Shown here one piece after another: positions 13,496-23,622 of a stretch of 39,877 nucleotides of DNA. Location of the stretch: positions 1 through 39,877 of the IMG/VR virus record IMGVR_UViG_3300027788_000027, one strand, 5' to 3'. The notes beneath the pieces were generated by a model. That model did no database searches, had not been told where the DNA came from, and saw only the letters and a list, made by a program, of their open reading frames with translations. Source of the DNA: a virus. Both the position numbers and the translations under genes were made by a program. Every line of letters begins with the position of its first letter. Positions within the stretch are counted from its first letter, which is position 1.

Positions 13496-13717
13496 ATGAG
13501 TGTACAGTTAAATGACCTTGTAGACATAGAGCAGATTACAGTGATTTGCTTAGGGCAGTTCCACAGTGATCTTAAGGAAGAAATGGAGTTTGGAGATAAG
13601 GACGATGTACCAGAAGTGTTACGTTTAATCATAGCCATTGAGACTATCTTTAAGGAGATTATGCGGCCTGAGGATTACTTTGCATGGAAGACTAACACAG
13701 GGTTTGACATTCATTAA
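13496..13717 (+). CDS. Hypothetical protein, 73 aa, last gene of the + block
   Basis: ATG at 13496 follows GGGGGTGGTAAC immediately after the nrdB stop. The frame is open further upstream but without a better start. A mostly helical acidic protein with EVLRLIIAIETIFKEIM near residues 42-58. No family recognised. It directly precedes the bidirectional terminator. Confidence 0.6.
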   Translation: MSVQLNDLVDIEQITVICLGQFHSDLKEEMEFGDKDDVPEVLRLIIAIETIFKEIMRPEDYFAWKTNTGFDIH

Positions 13718-13729
13718 ATCGTAGGTATT

Positions 13730-13768
13730 AAAAAGCCCTACTTAAGGAGACTTAGGTAGGGCTTTTTT
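13730..13768. terminator. Bidirectional intrinsic terminator between convergent operons
   Basis: AAAAAGCCCTAC (13730-13741) pairs perfectly with GTAGGGCTTTTT (13756-13767). An inner TAAG/CTTA stem is capped by a GAGA (GNRA) tetraloop. There are T-runs on both strands, so it can stop both the + strand replication transcript and the - strand structural transcript. Confidence 0.95.
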
Positions 13769-13779
13769 GTGCTTAGGTT

Positions 13780-15744
13780 TTACTTATCTTCTTTGTTATC
13801 TATGAAAGAGCCAGCACCTAAGTAGTTACCCCCTAATTGACGATAATCAGCTTCCTCAGGCTTTACTTTACCTGCAACACTTTCTATAACGTCCATCCTT
13901 TGCTGTGTTGTAGCATTAACATTATTAAATCGTTTAACAGGAGGTACACCATACTTAGCCTCAAGTGCCTCAGACCCTTTCAATATAGGGTTGACATAGT
14001 TAGGGTCATTAACTGAATAACCTTTAGGTTTTTTTGTGTCTTTAATTAAATCATCTAACGAGCCTGTCAAAGGAGGAAAAACAGTGAGTAAGTCTGCACC
14101 ACCTACAGGTTTAACCCCTAACATATCAGAAGCGTCAGAAGCTGCGAGTGTATAAGAGTTTTGTCTAGTTGATAGGGCAGCCCAATGGTTCATACCTCCC
14201 AGTTCTTTTGCTTGTGATTTATGACTACCTGAGAAATACCATACTCCTTCTTGGGCATCGTATTTTGCAGGAGGTAGATCATCAATCTGTTTGTTTAAAA
14301 CATCAAAACTTTCTTGTTGTGTTTTTGATAAAGATTTACCATCAGCAAGCATATCATTATACTTTACATATTTACGTACACTTTTTGTAGGACTTTTGGC
14401 GCCTCTTAGACGCATGACATCTCCCATTAACTGAGTATCTAATAAATGGTTAGGTTTTAATTCATTAGCCAGTACACCTAAAAATCGACTAACGTCTGCC
14501 TTATCAGTTATTAACTCATGGCCCATATTAGGGTGGTGATCAACAGGGTTCTTAACTAATATTTGAACATTATCAGTATTTCCCTTTAATCCCCAAGCTT
14601 CTACTAAATGCTTTTGAAAAGCATCTTCTATAGCAGCACTAGGAGGACGAGCATTACGAGCAACGCCAGAATCCCACACACCTTGCATACCCGAACCACC
14701 TAATGTTCCAAAGGACATTACCTGAGGGCCAAATAATTCTTTAACTAAAGGACTATTTGTTCCTGTTTGTTTGTCCATTAAACCTTGGTAAGCTTCGGAA
14801 CCTGCTTGAAAACTAGGCGCTTCTTTAGCAAGCTTAAGTATTTTGTCTTTATTTTTAAAATGAGGTTTAAGTTCTTCACCTAAAGCAGTCTTTTTATTGT
14901 AAGCTATTTTTAGTTTATTTTTTGCTGATTTAACTCCAGCAGGTGTTTTGGCGTTAGCTACCTGTTCTTTTAATTTAGTGACCTGTGTGCCTAGTTTATC
15001 AAAGTCATTGAATTTATTACCTAGACCTAAAGCCTGTAAGTGCCTTACGTTCTGTTGTAACATTCCTTCTGATATACCTGTCTGCCTTAAGGTTGCTAAA
15101 GATTGTGGTGTAAAAAGTTCTTTAATTGACCTACCTACTGCAACAGCACCTGCTTGAGCCACACCCGTAAGTTTAGCCAGTGGATTACCACTATAGAAAC
15201 CTTCTAGCTTAGTATCAGTATTACGGGCAACTTGATTTATTGTGTTACCAGAAAATAATTGTTTTCCTTTACCACCTGTAAATAGACCTAATCCCGTTTC
15301 AACAGCATTGCTTGCCATTCTGTAAGCATCGGGAAACTTTTCAGATAGGTAAGAATCCACAGGAGTTGACGTAGGTATCTTTTGCATCACAGCGCTCATA
15401 GCATTGCCCATAGGCTCTGTTATTACGTCAGGGATGGGTATAGACATTGCTGTACCAAATACGTCACCTACGCCTCCTACAGTGTTTTTAGCAGCAGTAA
15501 GGCCTACATCAAGTGCGCTACGATCTCCACTTGAATAAGCGGAGGTAGCTTTGTCAATATCGGCTTGACGAGAGCTTAAGGAAGTGTTAAGTTTTCCCCA
15601 CTCTTCCTTTACTTCATCACTCGCCATCCTACCAGCTTGGGCAAGTACAAGGTTTTGCATAGATGAACCCATTTCTTCATTTTCAGAAGCACTTGGCCCT
15701 TGACCTTCTATATTATACCCTAACCAATCTAAAGTATTGTACAT
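13780..15744 (-). CDS. Putative internal virion/ejection protein, 654 aa
   Basis: Last gene of the structural operon. It is a large soluble protein with a helical N-terminal half rich in Ala, Ser and Gly (DIDKATSAYSSGDRSALDVG) and a basic middle (KTPAGVKSAKNKLKIAYNKK). No enzymatic motif is recognised. In T7-like phages, genes after the tail-tube genes encode the internal core ejected into the host, and the position fits that. The start at 15744 is preferred because AGAGGG precedes it; an ATG at 15768 (662 aa) has no ribosome-binding site. Confidence 0.6.
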   Translation of the reverse strand: MYNTLDWLGYNIEGQGPSASENEEMGSSMQNLVLAQAGRMASDEVKEEWGKLNTSLSSRQADIDKATSAYSSGDRSALDVGLTAAKNTVGGVGDVFGTAMSIPIPDVITEPMGNAMSAVMQKIPTSTPVDSYLSEKFPDAYRMASNAVETGLGLFTGGKGKQLFSGNTINQVARNTDTKLEGFYSGNPLAKLTGVAQAGAVAVGRSIKELFTPQSLATLRQTGISEGMLQQNVRHLQALGLGNKFNDFDKLGTQVTKLKEQVANAKTPAGVKSAKNKLKIAYNKKTALGEELKPHFKNKDKILKLAKEAPSFQAGSEAYQGLMDKQTGTNSPLVKELFGPQVMSFGTLGGSGMQGVWDSGVARNARPPSAAIEDAFQKHLVEAWGLKGNTDNVQILVKNPVDHHPNMGHELITDKADVSRFLGVLANELKPNHLLDTQLMGDVMRLRGAKSPTKSVRKYVKYNDMLADGKSLSKTQQESFDVLNKQIDDLPPAKYDAQEGVWYFSGSHKSQAKELGGMNHWAALSTRQNSYTLAASDASDMLGVKPVGGADLLTVFPPLTGSLDDLIKDTKKPKGYSVNDPNYVNPILKGSEALEAKYGVPPVKRFNNVNATTQQRMDVIESVAGKVKPEEADYRQLGGNYLGAGSFIDNKEDK

Positions 15745-15777
15745 TCTATTGTTCCCTCTACTGTCCATAACTGTAGA

Positions 15778-17586
15778 TTATTGATTAGCTGCACCTTTAA
15801 GTGGAGGACGTTCAGCGTTTTTCTCAAGGTCTGATAGTAGACCAATAACAATCAAACGATCAGCTTTAAGTTGCTTAAGTAAAGCAGTGTCTTTAGTTGT
15901 TTTAATTAAAGCAGCAGTACCTGTTAGTAAGCTACCTAACCCTTGCCTTAGCTTTGGGCCTGTCAGGACATCATAACCAATAACACCTGCGGTTGCGGCA
16001 GCAATACCACCTAAAGCATAAGCTGCATTACCACTACTCACCCAGTACGCCATTCCTCCACCTAAGGCACGTAAAGCCATAGGTGTTTTAGGTATGCTAA
16101 TGTTACCACCAGTTACTTTTTGCCATAATCTACCTACAGCATTACGTGATTCATTTATAGCTTTATCACCTGTAACGTCCCAAGCCTTATAAAGTTTATG
16201 TTGCTTGTCCAGTAAATCCTTGACTTTAACATCAGGGACTGCACTCGCCACAGCTTCATTCATAATAGTTCTTATCTCTGACACAGCAACTGCTTTACTG
16301 TTTATGTACTCTTGAGTTAAAGATTTAGGCTGATGCTTATTTATAAACTTATCTAGTTGTTTACGGGCATCTAATAAACCTGCGGCAGTACCATCTGATT
16401 CTTTCACTAAACGAATAGCTGTTGTCATTAGATCAGTAGCAAACTTAGGAGTGCCTCCTGCTAAACCAAAACCAATGCTTTCGGGGAAGTTATCCATAGA
16501 ATCTTGTAGTTGTTGTACTACATCAACATTTAATGGAGGGTTACCTGCTTTACCAATATCTGCTTTTAACTTCTCAGCGGTACTTGTTATTTCATCATAA
16601 ATAGCATTACGAGAGCCAGTGAAACTACCATTAGGTTTTAACTTAGGAACCATTGCCGTAATATCAATTATTTCGTCAGCTTGTTCAGTGAAATTAGGCT
16701 TGATAGTATTAAGCATACCCTCTGTACGAGTAGGCGACATAGTAGTAGTCATGTCACTTGTCTCAGGATGGATAGGTGAAAGCATATCAGACACATTTTC
16801 CCTTCTATTCTTCCATGTGCTTTTAGCCGCTGACGACTTCATGCCGCTACCTACAGCATCTAAACCAGCTTCAATTTTAGTGTTTGTACCTAAAGAAGCA
16901 ATGCTAAATACATTCTTTATCATCCTATCGTAATGAGGATATTCTTTAGCCATTGCTAGATACTTAGGGTAATTTTCTTTAGCAAGCTCTATCATCTCTT
17001 GAACTGTGGGTAGTTCTGCTATAGCTTGACCTATGTCAATTACAGCATTAACTGTAGGGTTCTCTATGACATCAGGTGTTACATTACTAAGAACTTTACC
17101 AGCTATCTTAACCCCTTCAATCATTACGTCACCAGCAGCAGGAATGATAGCCTCACCTAGGTTTGCAACAGCTAACTCTTGCACATTCTGAGGCCTAGCA
17201 TCCTGTGAATAATGAGATTCAATAGGGTCACGTGAACCTAACAGTGACTGAGTAGCGGCTTGATCTGGTGACATAGTACCAGCTTCTACCTGAGGCCTTA
17301 AGGTTTCTGCTTTATCCTGTACGGCTGTTTGAAACTCTTGCTGGTTAGTGTCCATAACTTTACCAGCATTAGCAAAAGAACTTTGGATATTTGCACCTGC
17401 TTCCGCTTGCATCTCACCATAGTCATACTGTTGAGCAGTGTACCTAGGTTCCTCAACTTCTGCCACTTGTCCCTCAGTTTCTAATTTCTCCAATTCTGCG
17501 ACAATAGCGTCAATTTCATCCGCAGGAGCACCAGCAGACTGTGCTGCCGTTAAAGCAGTAAGTAACTGATCTTGTGTATATAACAT
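15778..17586 (-). CDS. Putative internal virion protein, 602 aa
   Basis: Starts MLYTQDQLLTALTAAQSAGA, a helical acidic N-terminus. A long helical body follows, then a hydrophobic Gly/Ala-rich stretch near residues 505-535 (ALGGGMAYWVSSGNAAYALG then IAAATAGVIGYDVL) that could insert into or cross a membrane. A membrane-active segment late in a large virion protein would suit an ejection-channel component. The start overlaps the preceding gene (ATAATG). No known enzymatic motif; the assignment comes from position and composition. Confidence 0.6.
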   Translation of the reverse strand: MLYTQDQLLTALTAAQSAGAPADEIDAIVAELEKLETEGQVAEVEEPRYTAQQYDYGEMQAEAGANIQSSFANAGKVMDTNQQEFQTAVQDKAETLRPQVEAGTMSPDQAATQSLLGSRDPIESHYSQDARPQNVQELAVANLGEAIIPAAGDVMIEGVKIAGKVLSNVTPDVIENPTVNAVIDIGQAIAELPTVQEMIELAKENYPKYLAMAKEYPHYDRMIKNVFSIASLGTNTKIEAGLDAVGSGMKSSAAKSTWKNRRENVSDMLSPIHPETSDMTTTMSPTRTEGMLNTIKPNFTEQADEIIDITAMVPKLKPNGSFTGSRNAIYDEITSTAEKLKADIGKAGNPPLNVDVVQQLQDSMDNFPESIGFGLAGGTPKFATDLMTTAIRLVKESDGTAAGLLDARKQLDKFINKHQPKSLTQEYINSKAVAVSEIRTIMNEAVASAVPDVKVKDLLDKQHKLYKAWDVTGDKAINESRNAVGRLWQKVTGGNISIPKTPMALRALGGGMAYWVSSGNAAYALGGIAAATAGVIGYDVLTGPKLRQGLGSLLTGTAALIKTTKDTALLKQLKADRLIVIGLLSDLEKNAERPPLKGAANQ

Positions 17587-19058
17587 TATCGCGCCCCTAA
17601 TTGTCTAGTGCTAAGTTGTTGTGATGCGAGTGTTAACCATTTATTAACTACTGATTGTTGCTTAGTTGTGCTTGCACGATCAGCAGGTTCTTCAAGGAAG
17701 AAAGATAGTGCTGTTTTTTGTTTCTTTTCATCAGTTGCATCAGTACGATCTACCATACGTTGAACAACCTTATTATGTTCTCTAATTAAATTAACATATC
17801 CCCTGCGTTCAATTTCTAAAATTTTCCTTATGGCTAAAGGAGTCATGTCTACGTTACCCGCTGCCATTTGAGTAGCGTATTCCCTGTCCTTATCAGATAG
17901 ACCTGTACCAGCACCAAAGGCTTTGATTATGTTAGCTACAGCGTTACCACGATAAGCTAAATAAGTTTCAGTATTAGCAGTTATTTCGGTGGCTTCTTCA
18001 CTTGATAATCCTATTGCTTCTAAACTCTTAGCAATACCTAAACGCATTTCACCAAACTTTCCTGCTATAATGCCCTTATCAAAAATGTCCATAGATTGAT
18101 CATTAATATAAATACCATTTATAGCTGAGTTAGCTTTTTCATTTAAATCACCATAGTTCTTTACTTCTGCGCCTACTAAAGCTTTAGTTATTTCATCTAA
18201 CATAGGAACTACTTCTTGTGTTTGCCTAGGTGCAGCCGATAAACCTAATTCACTAGGATACATCCAAGAATTTGTAGCTAGGTTCCAGACCTTACCTTGC
18301 TTATCTACACGATATATTTGAGTACGTCCGTCAGCGTTCTTGTAGTTTACTAACTCAGCTTCTTTTCCTTCTAATGCTTTAATAAACATATCATCAGAGA
18401 CATTATCATGCTTACCCGCTAAAACTTCTTTTACGTAATCTTCACTTTTTCCATGCTGTCTTGCTAACTGCGCACGTGTCTTACGATTGCCTCCTTGAAG
18501 CATAGTAACTTTTTCTTGCTCTGCTATGACTGAGGCAGCCTCGTCCATGTCACTACCTGATTCTAAATCAGCAGCAGTATACGTAAGGCCAAGCTTATTA
18601 GCGGATTCAATTAAGCGTTCTCTACGGGCTTGTTCCTTAGTCTCTAAAGCTAGTTTAGCTGCGTCTTCTTTCTTTTGTGTAAAACCTGCTTGTGCTTGAT
18701 CAAACAACTGTTTACCTGACTCTATATAGCCCATTTGAATTAATTTATTAGATAATTCTAATTGGTGTTCTGGGCTTGATCCTGTATATGCAGAACCAAA
18801 CTTAGCTTGCATTTCTTCCTGTTGTGCAATATCAGCTTTACGTTCAGCCATTATTTTATCTTCACCGCCCATAGAGTCACCTAAGGCACGACCTAAGGCA
18901 GAACCTAAGAAACTAACGGCACGTGCTTTAGCAGGGTCACGTGCGCCCTGTGCAGCATTAGTCATTAATGTCTGTTGTAGGTCAGTAGCTCTTTTGTTAC
19001 GCTGTTGTAACAATTCATCGACTGAGGGTAGTTGTGTAAATAAACCTTGTTGTGCCAT
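17586..19058 (-). CDS. Putative internal virion protein, 490 aa, coiled-coil rich
   Basis: The start at 19058 is set by a perfect GGAGGT 7 bases upstream; the frame extends to 19094 without support. Highly charged helical regions (DEAASVIAEQEKVTMLQGGN; AKLALETKEQARRERLIESA) predict coiled coil. I see no lytic transglycosylase motif. It lies between the Gln/Asn-rich protein and the 602-residue protein in a probable ejection-protein cluster. Function unproven. Confidence 0.6.
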   Translation of the reverse strand: MAQQGLFTQLPSVDELLQQRNKRATDLQQTLMTNAAQGARDPAKARAVSFLGSALGRALGDSMGGEDKIMAERKADIAQQEEMQAKFGSAYTGSSPEHQLELSNKLIQMGYIESGKQLFDQAQAGFTQKKEDAAKLALETKEQARRERLIESANKLGLTYTAADLESGSDMDEAASVIAEQEKVTMLQGGNRKTRAQLARQHGKSEDYVKEVLAGKHDNVSDDMFIKALEGKEAELVNYKNADGRTQIYRVDKQGKVWNLATNSWMYPSELGLSAAPRQTQEVVPMLDEITKALVGAEVKNYGDLNEKANSAINGIYINDQSMDIFDKGIIAGKFGEMRLGIAKSLEAIGLSSEEATEITANTETYLAYRGNAVANIIKAFGAGTGLSDKDREYATQMAAGNVDMTPLAIRKILEIERRGYVNLIREHNKVVQRMVDRTDATDEKKQKTALSFFLEEPADRASTTKQQSVVNKWLTLASQQLSTRQLGAR

Positions 19059-19059
19059 G

Positions 19060-20625
19060 TTATGAACCTCCAAATATGCCTGATAACCAACCACTGCCGC
19101 CTGTAGTGCCTAAGAATGAAGAACCTAAGCTAGTAAGACCTGAGAGCCAAGGGTCTGGCTGATAGTTGTAGTTGTTAGCTTGAGCTTGTCCTGTAATACG
19201 TGCTGTTTCATTGCCATATTTACCTAGCTCGTAGTTCTGATCTAAGCCTTGCTGTTGTTGCTGTTGTGCTATTAATTGATTACGTACTTGAGGTTCAAGC
19301 ATACTAGCGGTAAGCATACCTTGACCAGTACCCATAAGGTTAGCATAACGCTGTTGGTCAGTCATTTGATTAGTATTAAACTGATTCAAGTTAAGACCCG
19401 CACGTTGGACTTCTTGACCAAAGGCATCTTGAGTAGATTGTGCGGATAACCCTGCTAAAGCCTGAGACTGTGCAGCGTTCATACCAAACATATCAGGATT
19501 CATCATGCCTGAGTCTTCACCAGCACCTAAGCCCTCACCAGATAACTGTAGGCCTATACGACCTAAGCCTTGCATCTGTTCTAAGTTTTTAGCACGTTGC
19601 TGTGCAAAGGCTGGCTCAAGTAATGAAGAACGCTCATTGAATAAGTCAAGACCTGCTTGTTGTGGGTCAAAGTTATAATTAAACTGATCAGCAGACTGTA
19701 GTGCATCCTGACCCGCTACGTTAAACATTCCTTGACCTTGTTGTGCCATGTCACTTAAGCCAGCGTAAGGGTCTGAGTTACCCGTTCCTGATCTAAAGGT
19801 AATAGGCTTGAATGTGCCTCCTGTAGGCTGGTAGTTTCTTGTTCCTCCTATGTCTGGCTGTGGTAATTGACCACCAAGAAAAGAGTTCATCATGTTACCA
19901 CCGCCTCCTCCTGCGTTACCCATACCAGCCTGACCTCCAAAAGCACCCTCAGGACTCATAAACTGCTTCTGTCCTTGTGTCATACTATTCCACTGTTGGT
20001 CACTAAAGTTACTAGGCTTCTGAGGGCCAGTGTAACTGTTAGGTGCTGCTTGATTTTGTTTTACAATATTACGTGCATAATTAACTTGATCTTGTAATGA
20101 ACCTATGTTAGCTTTCTGAGTAGGGTCTAAGCCATCAAAAATAGCTTGAGAAGCTGGACTCATTCCGTATCTAGTCTGATCTGCAAAAGACTGTATAAAG
20201 GGTGAGAAGGGAGTACCAGCCATTTGCATCCAACCACCAGCAGTGTTAGGTAGCTGAGGCGTAAAGTTTTGACCCATTATAGCTGCATCGGCTCTTGACA
20301 TGTCTGTTTGTTGACCACCATAAGTGCTGCGATCATCTACAGGTACGTTATTAGAATACTTTTGCATTTCCTGAGCACGACTTATAGCTAGGTTAGCTTG
20401 AGCACGTTCTTGAGCTACTCGTTGTTGACGTTGTGCTTCTACTGCCGCTGCTTGTTGTCTAGCGGCTTCTTGTTTTTGACCTAATGCAACCCTAGCTGCT
20501 TCTAACTGTGCCGCTGCTGCTCTACCATCACCATTACCTCGATCATTAGCATTTCTACCTCCATTGTATTCGTTAACACGTGACTGCGTATTCTTATTAC
20601 CATATCCGTCATCTATACTCGGCAT
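19060..20625 (-). CDS. Gln/Asn/Gly-rich virion protein, 521 aa
   Basis: Residues about 40-90 form an Ala/Gln/Arg coiled coil (AARQQAAAVEAQRQQRVAQE). The rest is rich in Gln, Asn and Gly with low complexity (GNAGGGGGNMMNSFLGGQLP) and ends in a Gly/Ser-rich hydrophobic tail (GSSFLGTTGGSGWLSGIFGG). The start at 20625 overlaps the preceding fibre gene (TAATG) after AGAGGA; a longer reading from 20643 uses a TTG. Probably a virion or ejection protein. Disorder-prone composition suggests it unfolds to pass the tail. Confidence 0.6.
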   Translation of the reverse strand: MPSIDDGYGNKNTQSRVNEYNGGRNANDRGNGDGRAAAAQLEAARVALGQKQEAARQQAAAVEAQRQQRVAQERAQANLAISRAQEMQKYSNNVPVDDRSTYGGQQTDMSRADAAIMGQNFTPQLPNTAGGWMQMAGTPFSPFIQSFADQTRYGMSPASQAIFDGLDPTQKANIGSLQDQVNYARNIVKQNQAAPNSYTGPQKPSNFSDQQWNSMTQGQKQFMSPEGAFGGQAGMGNAGGGGGNMMNSFLGGQLPQPDIGGTRNYQPTGGTFKPITFRSGTGNSDPYAGLSDMAQQGQGMFNVAGQDALQSADQFNYNFDPQQAGLDLFNERSSLLEPAFAQQRAKNLEQMQGLGRIGLQLSGEGLGAGEDSGMMNPDMFGMNAAQSQALAGLSAQSTQDAFGQEVQRAGLNLNQFNTNQMTDQQRYANLMGTGQGMLTASMLEPQVRNQLIAQQQQQQGLDQNYELGKYGNETARITGQAQANNYNYQPDPWLSGLTSLGSSFLGTTGGSGWLSGIFGGS

Positions 20626-21410
20626 TATGCTGTCCTCTTCCAAAAGTATACGACAATATACGGCTGTACAATATCGTGTGAGTGGGCTGCTCCACCGCCT
20701 TCATAATCTAGCTCAGTCTGCCTAGGGTATGAAGTAGGCTGACCTGCTGCAACAGAGTCACTAGAACCATCTGGGTTGCCGTTGCCTTGTATTCCTGTGT
20801 ACCCATGAACGTGACTAGGTATTTCATTAAGTGTAAGCGTATGTTCATCTGTCTTAGTACCGCCTACTTCCTCTACTGTATTGAAGTCACTGTCACTTGC
20901 ATTGATACCCACTAAGACACGACCAGCACCAAAGGCTGCCCAAGTACCTACGCCAAGTAAGCTGTTAGGGTTAGTTGCGACTACTGATGTGTACACAGAG
21001 CCTACAGGATACGCTAGACCATTAATAGTTGCTGCTGTGGGCGTAGCGGCCTGTACAAAGGCTGTAGTAGCTAACTGTGTAGTATTAGTGCCAGCAGCCG
21101 CTGTAGGAGCCGCAGGGACGCCTGTGAACGTAGGGGCGTCTATGGGTGCCTTAGCTACAACACCAGCCACTATAGCAGCCTGTGTGAACGCTGTGGTGGC
21201 TATCTGTGTGCTGTTCGTTGCTGTAGCGGGTGTAGGTGCCGCTGGTATGCCTGTTAACGTAGGCGCACTTAGATTAGCTTTAGTAGCTACAGACGTTTGT
21301 ATGTTTGTAAACTCGTCATCAATCTCAGTACCACTGACAGTCTTGAGTGCGTTACCTGTAGGTAAGGCGTCCTTTGATGCAAAGTTAGTTGCTTTAGTAT
21401 AATTAGACAT
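20625..21410 (-). CDS. Collar-type tail fibre protein, 261 aa
   Basis: Two tandem copies of a Pro/Ala/Thr repeat (APTLTGIPAAPTPATATNST and APTFTGVPAAPTAAAGTNTT) lead into a tail-collar domain (YPVGSVYTS...GVGTWAAFGAGRVLVGIN). The C-terminus has paired His (SHVHGY, AAHSHD) and ends DIVQPYIVVYFWKRTA. Such HxH motifs bind iron in trimeric phage fibres such as T4 gp37. Likely a distal or needle-like receptor-binding fibre. It is separated from the main fibre cassette by the tail-tube genes. Confidence 0.8.
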   Translation of the reverse strand: MSNYTKATNFASKDALPTGNALKTVSGTEIDDEFTNIQTSVATKANLSAPTLTGIPAAPTPATATNSTQIATTAFTQAAIVAGVVAKAPIDAPTFTGVPAAPTAAAGTNTTQLATTAFVQAATPTAATINGLAYPVGSVYTSVVATNPNSLLGVGTWAAFGAGRVLVGINASDSDFNTVEEVGGTKTDEHTLTLNEIPSHVHGYTGIQGNGNPDGSSDSVAAGQPTSYPRQTELDYEGGGAAHSHDIVQPYIVVYFWKRTA

Positions 21411-21412
21411 AT

Positions 21413-22969
21413 TTAAAGTACCTTACCTTGTTTGGCGTATAGTGAAATTTTCTGTAATGACATAGGTGTGCCATTTATATCAGTAGTAAAACCTATCTGT
21501 ATAATGTCACCTGCGCCTTGTGTTGATGCTTTCTGTTCATTGATTAGAACTGAACCTGAGTATTGACCTACGCCATACTCGGTTATGCCATACTCAAACA
21601 CAGTTCCTGTTTCTAATGTAAATGTATAACTGTAATATACTGGACTATAATCATATCCAATTTTTAATGTAAAGCTCTGTCCTGTAGCGCCTACTGTAGT
21701 TGCTGACAGCTTCTTTACAATTTTAGAAACATTAGCCATACCTAAGTCAAAGAAGTTACTGTAGTAAGCCATTTCGTACTTAGAACCATCATCCTGATAA
21801 CCTCTGTACTCTGCCACACCATTAGCTTCTGCAAAGTATAATGTAGAGTCTATAGATAAGAAACCCTTAGGTGATACAGAGGGCCATATTGTAGCCCTAA
21901 AGCTGCCATCCTCTAAAGGCGCTCTGGTGTCAAAACAAAAAGTCTGTTGTGACGTAGGAAAAGTAATTAAGTAAAAAGCATTAATAGGTGAGTAGACTGA
22001 CTTAATTAAATTAATGTTCTCAGCGTTAATGGCCTGTATTACATCATCACGTACATTCTTAGAGATGTCTCGCATAGGCTGAGATTTTTCTTGTATGGTA
22101 CGGCTTAATGAACGTATACCAGTGGTACTTAAGAACAAGATGTCTTCACCAGTGTTCTGTACGGAGTCTCTAGCGATACAGCCGACACCTTCAATAACTT
22201 CCACTAAGGTTAAACTTGAGGTAGTCATACCTGCTTGAAAGTTATCACCATCACCATAGATAATAATGTTGTTCTTACAGAATATAACTAAGAAGCCGTT
22301 ATGGGCGCCTAAGGCTACAATCTCGTCCATGCCTTGTGTAAGTACGGAAGATATATTAATGTTACCAGAAGTACCTCCACTCCACTTAGTACCATTAAGA
22401 ACATCAGTAAAGTAAACTGTATTTTTATTAGTGGCTGTGTCAGCAGCCCATAAGCGCCCGTAGGCTGCTAATACTGTGTGGGCGCTAGGAGGCGTACCTG
22501 TAGTTCCTGTGTGTGTTGCTATGGATTTAAAAGTATCTGCACTGCCAGAGTTAGTATACACTAGCGGTAAGTAGCCACGTTGAAAGAAATAATGATGATC
22601 ATTTAGTGTAGCTGCTTGCCAGTTACCTGCGGCTATTGTGTCTGTAGTAGAGGGAGTCAAAGTTACTAGGTTTGTAAGACCTTTGTAAAACTTGTCAACA
22701 CTGAACGATAGTAACGTGTCAACGCCTACAACATCTTTAAAGTTAGAAACTCCTATTAAATTGACATTAGCATTAGCACCTGTTGAACCATCTTTAGCGT
22801 TACTACGAGTCTGCCAGCCCTTACGTGCTCCTAATCGTCCGTACTTATCTATGACGCAGTTGTCTGCCTGTAGTGCAAAACCTTCCTGTAGTGTTACACC
22901 TGACTCTTGGGTGTTTAAGCCATAGAATGCAGGTGCAGCAATAGAGGAGGACATTAATTGTTTAGCCAT
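21413..22969 (-). CDS. Putative tail tubular protein B (T7 gp12-like)
   Basis: 518 residues, beta-rich throughout. The N-terminus TQESGVTLQEGFALQADNCV and the RLGARKGWQTR segment recall podovirus nozzle/tube proteins that start by interacting with the upper tube. WAADTATNKNTVYFTDVLNG near residue 195 looks like one blade of a beta-propeller. It lies directly after the putative tail tubular A gene, the same order as in T7. Shorter than T7 gp12 (794 aa), so the identity is by position and style. Confidence 0.65.
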   Translation of the reverse strand: MAKQLMSSSIAAPAFYGLNTQESGVTLQEGFALQADNCVIDKYGRLGARKGWQTRSNAKDGSTGANANVNLIGVSNFKDVVGVDTLLSFSVDKFYKGLTNLVTLTPSTTDTIAAGNWQAATLNDHHYFFQRGYLPLVYTNSGSADTFKSIATHTGTTGTPPSAHTVLAAYGRLWAADTATNKNTVYFTDVLNGTKWSGGTSGNINISSVLTQGMDEIVALGAHNGFLVIFCKNNIIIYGDGDNFQAGMTTSSLTLVEVIEGVGCIARDSVQNTGEDILFLSTTGIRSLSRTIQEKSQPMRDISKNVRDDVIQAINAENINLIKSVYSPINAFYLITFPTSQQTFCFDTRAPLEDGSFRATIWPSVSPKGFLSIDSTLYFAEANGVAEYRGYQDDGSKYEMAYYSNFFDLGMANVSKIVKKLSATTVGATGQSFTLKIGYDYSPVYYSYTFTLETGTVFEYGITEYGVGQYSGSVLINEQKASTQGAGDIIQIGFTTDINGTPMSLQKISLYAKQGKVL

Positions 22970-22971
22970 GG

Positions 22972-23622
22972 TTAATAGACCTCCCAGATTAGTTCCTCTG
23001 GGTGCTTGTTAGCGTCTAAAGCAATAGCGTCAGATAGGAAGTTTTGAGCAAGAGCCTTAGCCGATACTGCTGACATACCTCCGTCTTCACCACGCTCCTC
23101 AAGGGCCATAGCATAGGCTAAAGTTTGCACAGGTAAGTGAGGTACACGTACTGTATCTGCATCAGCCACAAGCTCCTGTGAGCGCATGATTACGTTAAAG
23201 TAGATAGTGTACACACCATTAGGGATAGGGTACAAGTCTACCTGTGTGTCACCTGCTACACTCACGCCATTAAATACGTAGTATTCTGGGTTACCTTCAA
23301 CTGGTGTGTTATTAAGAAATACATTGTTAAACCAGTGTGGGTCTTTATACTTTAAGAAGGTATTAGATGTTAAGTTAACTACGTCTAGTATAGCTACGTT
23401 GTTACCTGAGTTAGTAAGCACATAGTTAAATACACCATCTTGGGTAACTGCTGTTAATGTCTGCCTAAGAACAGACCAGTTCCATGCTGACTCAACAAAC
23501 TCTTTAGCATCATTAATAAATAAACTAATTAACTTTGAGTAACTATTCTCATTAACACTGTCAACCTCACGTTCCCGTAGCCTCACAAGTACGTTGTTTA
23601 CCATCTCTTTATGTGTCTTCAT
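22972..23622 (-). CDS. Putative tail tubular protein A (T7 gp11-like adaptor)
   Basis: 216 residues, close to T7 gp11 (196). The N-terminal helical region (NDAKEFVESAWNWSVLRQTL) is followed by beta strands and a helical end (LPVQTLAYAMALEERGEDGG). This pattern is common to podovirus adaptor proteins that connect portal to nozzle. It overlaps the holin gene by 4 bases and is followed 2 bases later by the putative tube B gene. Confidence 0.7.
   Translation of the reverse strand: MKTHKEMVNNVLVRLREREVDSVNENSYSKLISLFINDAKEFVESAWNWSVLRQTLTAVTQDGVFNYVLTNSGNNVAILDVVNLTSNTFLKYKDPHWFNNVFLNNTPVEGNPEYYVFNGVSVAGDTQVDLYPIPNGVYTIYFNVIMRSQELVADADTVRVPHLPVQTLAYAMALEERGEDGGMSAVSAKALAQNFLSDAIALDANKHPEELIWEVY

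Noticed and set aside
20881-21402. Long + strand open frame opposite the collar-type fibre gene
   Set aside because: Low-complexity mirror of the Pro/Ala/Thr repeats; no promoter, no start signal and against the direction of the operon.
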